Positions 59,445-64,000 of a stretch of DNA of 64,000 nucleotides are shown piece after piece. How positions within the stretch are numbered: position 1 is the first letter of the stretch; every line of letters starts with the position of its first letter. Under the pieces are notes generated by a model. It worked only from the letters and a program-made list of their open reading frames with translations, did no database searches and had not been told where the DNA came from. The DNA comes from Paenibacillus lignilyticus (GTDB taxonomy: Bacteria > Bacillota > Bacilli > Paenibacillales > Paenibacillaceae): the NCBI RefSeq assembly GCF_017942085.1, contig NZ_JAGKSP010000020.1, positions 1 through 64,000 of the forward strand, read 5' to 3'. A program made the translations under genes and the position numbers.

Positions 59445-60413
59445 CTAGAACAATGAGTTATCCGGTGATGTTTTCTTCACGAGCCAGTTCGCTGTGAGGA
59501 CGACGACGAAACCGAATACCGACTGATACAAGCTTACCGCGCTGCCCATCGAAAAATTAAAGTTGTTCATCAGGGAGCGGAATACATACGTTTCGATAAT
59601 ATCGGTTGTGGCGTAAAGCGACGTATTATTTGCGCCGACGAGGTTGTAGAACAAACCGAAGTTGCCTCGAAGCACGCCGCCCAGTGAGAACAGAAGCAGA
59701 ATAATAAACGTTGGCTTCAGCCATGGCAGAACGATGTAGCGAATCCGCTGAAGGGCGTTGGCACCGTCAATCTCGGAGGCTTCGACGATTTCGGAATCCA
59801 GCCCCATGATGGCGGCAAAATATACGATGGATCCGTAACCGGTCGACTGCCAGAGGTAGGTGATAATAATGATGAACGGCCAGACATGCGGGTTGGAGTA
59901 CGTTTTAACCGGATCCGCGCCGATGGTTTTCAAGATGCCGTTCAGCATCCCGTAATCGTAGCTCAGGATGTTGTAGGCTATGAGCCCAATAATAACGAAT
60001 GAGATAAAGAACGGCAGGAACATGATCGTCTGCGATACCTTCTTGAACCATTTCTTGCGAAGCTCATTCAATAGAATGGCGATGAAGATTTGCAGGAAAT
60101 TACCAAGAATGATGAAGGCCAGATTGTACAAAATCGTATTTGCGGTCAATCGCCATAAGTCGCCTGTCATCACGAGGAATCGGAAGTTATCCATCCCGAT
60201 AAATGCGCTTTTGAAAATACCGTCCGTATAGTTGTATCTAATGAAAGCAAGGTACAAGCCCGGCATTGGCAGATAAGCAAATATGGCGAAGAACAAAATG
60301 GCCGGTACACACATGAGAAGCAGCGTACGATTGTTCCACAGCCTCTTTCTTCGCGTTTGCATCGACTGGGCAGTCGACTTCGCGACTGCTGCCGGCTGCG
60401 CGATTGTTTTCAT
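59445..60413 (-). CDS. CUT1 permease, MalF/LplB-like (second importer)
   Basis: A 322-residue permease with six helices; the EAA loop is IVEASEIDGANALQRIRYIV and the C-terminus TSPDNSLF. A 30-residue basic N-terminal extension precedes the first helix. It follows the GH35 gene by 33 bp and shares its transcript. The likely substrate is a galactoside for the neighbouring beta-galactosidase. Confidence 0.92.
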   Translation of the reverse strand: MKTIAQPAAVAKSTAQSMQTRRKRLWNNRTLLLMCVPAILFFAIFAYLPMPGLYLAFIRYNYTDGIFKSAFIGMDNFRFLVMTGDLWRLTANTILYNLAFIILGNFLQIFIAILLNELRKKWFKKVSQTIMFLPFFISFVIIGLIAYNILSYDYGMLNGILKTIGADPVKTYSNPHVWPFIIIITYLWQSTGYGSIVYFAAIMGLDSEIVEASEIDGANALQRIRYIVLPWLKPTFIILLLFSLGGVLRGNFGLFYNLVGANNTSLYATTDIIETYVFRSLMNNFNFSMGSAVSLYQSVFGFVVVLTANWLVKKTSPDNSLF

Positions 60414-60446
60414 CCTAACTCCCCCCTCCAGATCAAGTTGTATGAA

Positions 60447-63302
60447 CTATAGCTGCACGCCTGCAGGTACAAAGGTTAAGCTCTCGAGCTGCGATGCCGC
60501 TCCCGCCTCAACCGCTTCCAGCAGAATGAAGAGCTTGTTATCGCCCTCTGCGATCCAAGGAGCCGGAAGGAAGAAGGAATCCTGACTGCCTCCGCTCATC
60601 GCCGGTCTCGACTCACCGCCTGCTGTCCATAACCGCCCTACAATTACGCCGCCAAAATAAACCGTCGCTTTCATTCCGCTGCCTTTTACATATACCCGCC
60701 AGCCATTTGCACGAGCTTCCGGCGGCAAATTCCCATAGAGCCAAGACACGCTTCCCGCTTCCATTGTGACCGGCAGCATGGTTGGAGCAGCGCCTTGCTC
60801 AGATGCTTCCGCATGTGCGAGCAATCCGGCTTCGTCTGCAGCGGATAGCTGCCAGCTGCGAGCAGCGTTTCCTTCGTAGACGATAACCTCTCCGGCTCCT
60901 AATCCAAGTACGCGCTCCAAGAACACGGTGACTTGAACCTCATCGCCCGGCTGAACATGCTGGGAGATATCGAGATAAGGATCGAATGGATGAACCGTAC
61001 CGATGGATGCGCCGTTCACGAACACCTGCGCCAGTGCTTGGATGCCTTTGAAGTGCAGCGTCCACGAATCCGCGCTATCCGATGCCGTGAAGGTTTTGCG
61101 GTAGTATTCACTGGATGGATGATCCGGTGAGAGCCATCCGCCAAAGGTGCATATCGCCCAAGCTTGATCATCATAGTTGCTTTCCAGCAATTCCGGCTGC
61201 AGCGTGCGCGATTTCACTCGCAGCATTCGCCAATGCAGCAACGGCTTCACGCCTGTAATGGAGACAAGTCCGGTCAACCCCTTCATGGAATCAAGTCTTA
61301 GTGCCGGCAGACGGGGATCATCGAAGTTGGTATGTCCCCAAATTTCTGCGCGGGCCGTTAGCTTGCTTCCCGCACCGCCGATATGGCTGCTCCGGATAAA
61401 TCGGCTGCCGCCGCCCGGCGTAATCGTGCCCAAGTAGCGGTCTCCCGCATAAAGCGAGATCATATCGCTGCCATTCTGAACGAGAATACCTTGCACGGTT
61501 TGTTCTGCCGTATCGATGCCGCTTTCCGCTTCGTACCACGCATAACCGCGGTAAATGCCGCTATGCTCCAGGAAGTCCGCTGCCGGAAGTGCTGCAGCTG
61601 GTTGCGCCGACATGCTTGCTTGCGGCGTTACTTCTTTCAAGGACCAGTCGATACTGAGCTCGCGAGGCGTAAGGTCATACTCGATTGGGCGGCCGATCGT
61701 AATTTCGCCGCCGGCTTGAATCGCATTCATCAGCAGCGCATCTGCTCTTGCTAAGCCGATTAGTTCAAGCTCCGTACCGTCCGACAGCTCAATCGTACAA
61801 GAAGCAATCGTCCCCGTTACCGCCTGGAAAACGAAGCGGTACCCGCCATCTTCACCGGTCGCCGATGCTGCAATGCCTTGTTCTTCGATGCGGACTGCCG
61901 GCTGCTTCAAGTTCAGCGCGATTTCGCCTTCATACTCACTGTGAAACACAATGACTGTCTTTGCAGCTTCGCGGTGCACATCCGTCAGCTCTGCCGTCGA
62001 ATAGCGCAGTACGCCATCGATTCCCCAGCCGCTCATCGGAACCCCGATCGGCAGCATTTCGCATCTTGCCGGTATGGTGCGAAGCTTCGAAGCTTGCGGA
62101 ATCAAGCTGTCGCCGCCGGTACCTTGCAATTCAAGCTGTACGACTTCCTCTTGCTCGCCTACATTGGCTACGAACAGGAGATGTCCGCCTTGCGCGAGCT
62201 TCAGCTGCCGCTGAACCAGTGTTCCGGGCGCTGCTGCATCGGCCGGATCCACGAGCCGTCTTGCTGTTACAATGTCCGCTGCCGGAGCGGTTTGCGCTTC
62301 GGCAAGTGAGCTGCCGTAAGCGGTAAGTACGCGGCGCATCAAGCGGCCTTCGTACGCTTCCTTGCGAATGTGGCCTTCCGGCGAAATCATGCCGTAGAAG
62401 TCATAATCGGATGTCATGAGTGCCAGCGGGTTTCCCCAGTTGTTTGTACCGTTGGTGAAGCCGAAGTTGGTTCCGGAAACTTGAAGGTAAGGACCGAGCA
62501 GCTTAGCACCGCAAGATAACAAGCGGCGAAGCAGGAAGTGCGAGCGGTTTGTCTCGGTGACTAGCAGCGGCAAATCTTGTTGTGCCAGTCTCTGTTCATA
62601 AGAGGTTACTTTGTATTCAAACTCGGGGTCTTTGTCATTCGGATAAAAATTACAAGTCGGTGCGACGCCTTCCACAAGGCCGGAAGCCTCGTAAAGTCCG
62701 CCCTGTCCCGCACAAGCAATTAACGGAACCCGTATGCCGCGGCTTACTGCCATGTCTCGAAGTGCGGCTATGTAACCTTTCGGATCAGGGCAGTCGTAGA
62801 AGTCGAGCTCGTTCTCAAGCTGCACGCAGATGATGGAGCCGCCTCGCTGCTGTTCGTACTTGGCCAGCAGTGGGAGAATGCGATCAAACCATTTCTCTAC
62901 TGCCTGCAAATAATTGCTGTCCGTGCTTCGGATAACCATATCCGGTTTGGCGAACAGGTACGCGGGAAGTGCGCCTCCATCCCATTCGGAACAAATGTAC
63001 GGCCCTGGTCTTGCGACGATCCAAAGTCCAACGTCTGCGGCCATCTGCAGGAAAGCTTCCACATCCCGCTCGCCGCTGAAATCCCAGCTGCCTTCTTCCA
63101 GCTCGTGAAAGTTCCAAGGGAAGTAAACATCGATGGCGTTGTACCCGAAGGCCTTCACCTGTTCCATACGTTCGCGCCAATGAGCTCGTGGATTGCGGAA
63201 GTAGAAGAGTGATGCGCAGAGGATAATTTCGGCTTGACCGCCGATGCGCAATGCGGAAGACGAAAGCTGCAAAGCGGAACTCGTTTTCATGTCCATGTTC
63301 AT
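60447..63302 (-). CDS. GH35 family beta-galactosidase
   Basis: A 951-residue cytoplasmic enzyme without signal peptide. The catalytic barrel (residues about 20-340) has SLFYFRNPRAHWRERMEQVK, YNAIDVYFPWNFHE and the acid/base Glu in GGSIICVQLENE near residue 162; the nucleophile Glu lies in LLVTETNRSH near residue 249. Several beta-sandwich domains follow. The open frame extends to 63509 through operator DNA, but GGGAGG lies 10 nt before the ATG at 63300-63302, which I take as the start. First gene of the operon with the second importer. Confidence 0.92.
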   Translation of the reverse strand: MNMDMKTSSALQLSSSALRIGGQAEIILCASLFYFRNPRAHWRERMEQVKAFGYNAIDVYFPWNFHELEEGSWDFSGERDVEAFLQMAADVGLWIVARPGPYICSEWDGGALPAYLFAKPDMVIRSTDSNYLQAVEKWFDRILPLLAKYEQQRGGSIICVQLENELDFYDCPDPKGYIAALRDMAVSRGIRVPLIACAGQGGLYEASGLVEGVAPTCNFYPNDKDPEFEYKVTSYEQRLAQQDLPLLVTETNRSHFLLRRLLSCGAKLLGPYLQVSGTNFGFTNGTNNWGNPLALMTSDYDFYGMISPEGHIRKEAYEGRLMRRVLTAYGSSLAEAQTAPAADIVTARRLVDPADAAAPGTLVQRQLKLAQGGHLLFVANVGEQEEVVQLELQGTGGDSLIPQASKLRTIPARCEMLPIGVPMSGWGIDGVLRYSTAELTDVHREAAKTVIVFHSEYEGEIALNLKQPAVRIEEQGIAASATGEDGGYRFVFQAVTGTIASCTIELSDGTELELIGLARADALLMNAIQAGGEITIGRPIEYDLTPRELSIDWSLKEVTPQASMSAQPAAALPAADFLEHSGIYRGYAWYEAESGIDTAEQTVQGILVQNGSDMISLYAGDRYLGTITPGGGSRFIRSSHIGGAGSKLTARAEIWGHTNFDDPRLPALRLDSMKGLTGLVSITGVKPLLHWRMLRVKSRTLQPELLESNYDDQAWAICTFGGWLSPDHPSSEYYRKTFTASDSADSWTLHFKGIQALAQVFVNGASIGTVHPFDPYLDISQHVQPGDEVQVTVFLERVLGLGAGEVIVYEGNAARSWQLSAADEAGLLAHAEASEQGAAPTMLPVTMEAGSVSWLYGNLPPEARANGWRVYVKGSGMKATVYFGGVIVGRLWTAGGESRPAMSGGSQDSFFLPAPWIAEGDNKLFILLEAVEAGAASQLESLTFVPAGVQL

Positions 63303-63342
63303 GCGTTCGATCCTCCCTGAGGTGAGCCATTGACCATTTTTT

Positions 63343-63358
63343 ATGAAACCCATTTCAT
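63343..63358. promoter_or_regulatory. LacI-type operator, proximal copy
   Basis: ATGAAACCCATTTCAT, arms ATGAAA/TTTCAT, 40 bp upstream of the GH35 ATG. Identical, with four more bases on the 5' side, to the copy at 63499. Confidence 0.8.
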
Positions 63359-63498
63359 TCGCTGTTAAAATAAAAATACACTTTAACGTTGCGGGTTTGA
63401 GCGAAGTTTGAACAACATCACAGATACCGTTTGTAAGTGTATTTCGGGTGACTACATGCGTTTGCATCATGCCGGGATTATACGATTGTGTGGGTTTT

Positions 63499-63514
63499 AT
63501 GAAACCCATTTCAT
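63499..63514. promoter_or_regulatory. LacI-type operator, distal copy
   Basis: Identical 16-bp palindrome 156 bp from the proximal copy, downstream of the proposed promoter. The spacing is about fifteen helical turns, fit for repressor looping. Confidence 0.8.
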
Positions 63515-63560
63515 ACCTGGGTTAAAATTAAACCCTTGCTAGAGGGTCATCTTGATTTGA

Positions 63561-63590
63561 AGTGTACATTCAAAATGATAGCGCTGTCAA
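63561..63590 (-). promoter_or_regulatory. Promoter of the GH35 operon with overlapping cre site
   Basis: Minus strand TTGACA (63585-63590), 18-bp spacer, TACACT (63561-63566). A cre-like palindrome TGATAGCGCTGTCA (63576-63589), one mismatch to consensus, overlaps the -35 box. Transcription from here gives a 5' leader of about 250 nt that contains both LacI-type operators. Confidence 0.55.
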
Positions 63591-63612
63591 TACTATTTTT
63601 TTGAAAGATTTT

Positions 63613-64000
63613 TCACCCCTGTGACGATACATTACCGGCCGCGCTAATGCTGATCCCTACCCGCAAAGGTGCCGTACTTTCACGCACAACGAGCTCAGGT
63701 TGAAGGACGGTCAGCGTATCAATGCCGTTCTTCCCGATGAGCTGATGGAGAATATGCGCAGCCGTACGGCCAAGCTCCAAACATTTCAGCGAAATGGTAG
63801 TCAACTCCGGAATCACGTTAGCCGCAAGCGGAATGTCGTCGAAGCCAATGATCGACATGTCCTCGGGAACACGCAAACCATGCTTAACGGCCGCTTTGAT
63901 CGCACCGATTGCAGATAGATCATTCGCGCAAACAATAGCCGTCGGCCGATTTTCTGTTTCCCCGCCGAGCAGCTGGTTCATGAAAACTTTGCCCGCCTCC
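63613..64000 (-). CDS. LacI family regulator, C-terminal part (cut by window end)
   Basis: The last 129 or so residues of a LacI/GalR repressor: RPTAIVCANDLSAIGAIKAAVKHGL, MSIIGFDDIPLAANVIPELTTI and ELGRTAAHILHQLI are the periplasmic-binding-fold signatures of the family. The frame runs off the window at 64000, so the DNA-binding end is not seen; the internal ATG at 63981 is not the start. It lies next to two identical palindromes of LacI type and probably controls the GH35 operon. Confidence 0.92.
   Translation of the reverse strand, partial: EAGKVFMNQLLGGETENRPTAIVCANDLSAIGAIKAAVKHGLRVPEDMSIIGFDDIPLAANVIPELTTISLKCLELGRTAAHILHQLIGKNGIDTLTVLQPELVVRESTAPLRVGISISAAGNVSSQG

Noticed and set aside
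63303..63509. Upstream extension of the GH35 gene to 63509
   Set aside because: It would translate through both operators, giving Met-Gly-Phe-Ile-Lys twice by repeat; the ribosome site before 63302 decides the start.

Overview
The window looks like a chromosomal segment of a Paenibacillus-type Firmicute (Paenibacillaceae). The inference rests on a Bacillales-type 16S rRNA 5' end, YesMN two-component regulators with LplABC-like sugar importers, a caa3 oxidase operon of the ctaCDEF type, a YhcN/YlaJ sporulation lipoprotein, strong AGGAGG ribosome sites and sigma-A promoters. No phage, insertion sequence, CRISPR array or tRNA gene was seen.

Layout. 1-1123: 5' end of a minus-strand 16S rRNA gene with leader and a TetR regulator. 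1124-1695: remnant of a MalG-type permease abutting a nested palindromic repeat. 1696-9528: YesN/YesM facing an importer operon (nucleoside hydrolase, two permeases, binding lipoprotein). 9721-16909: six-hairpin glycosidase; AhpD-like and EamA genes behind a truncated azoreductase; TetR-MMPL efflux pair with clustered operators. 17088-23144: ABC exporter locus with a YtrA-like regulator, M24 peptidase, small membrane proteins. 23245-29211: GH36-like glycosidase, orphan protein with a sigma-K-like promoter, glycolate oxidase genes glcF/glcD with a divergent GntR regulator.

29271-35062: a six-gene sugar cluster (DUF4432 mutarotase-like protein, DeoR regulator, class I aldolase, Gfo/Idh/MocA oxidoreductase, PfkB kinase, D-lyxose-isomerase-like cupin) with shared operator boxes: an Embden-Meyerhof-like logic for an unidentified sugar. 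35199-40591: caa3 cytochrome oxidase operon ctaC-D-E-F with ctaG and a DUF420 protein. 40939-43674: YhcN lipoprotein behind a sigma-G-like promoter, then MarR-DoxX-pirin with shared MarR boxes. 43733-51421: GH4 glycosidase, AraC regulators, SulP transporter without STAS, enolase-superfamily dehydratase and a PhyH-HEAT fusion.

51476-56639: a tightly overlapped operon of ECF sigma factor, membrane anti-sigma-like protein and two ABC exporter modules (ATPase-permease twice). 56797-64000: GH35 beta-galactosidase, two permeases and a binding lipoprotein, with a LacI-type regulator (cut by the window end), two identical palindromic operators and catabolite-repression (cre) sites. The overall theme is plant or oligosaccharide sugar uptake with dedicated regulators, plus stress and antibiotic-type efflux and core respiration.

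All assignments come from reading motifs; no database search was run.
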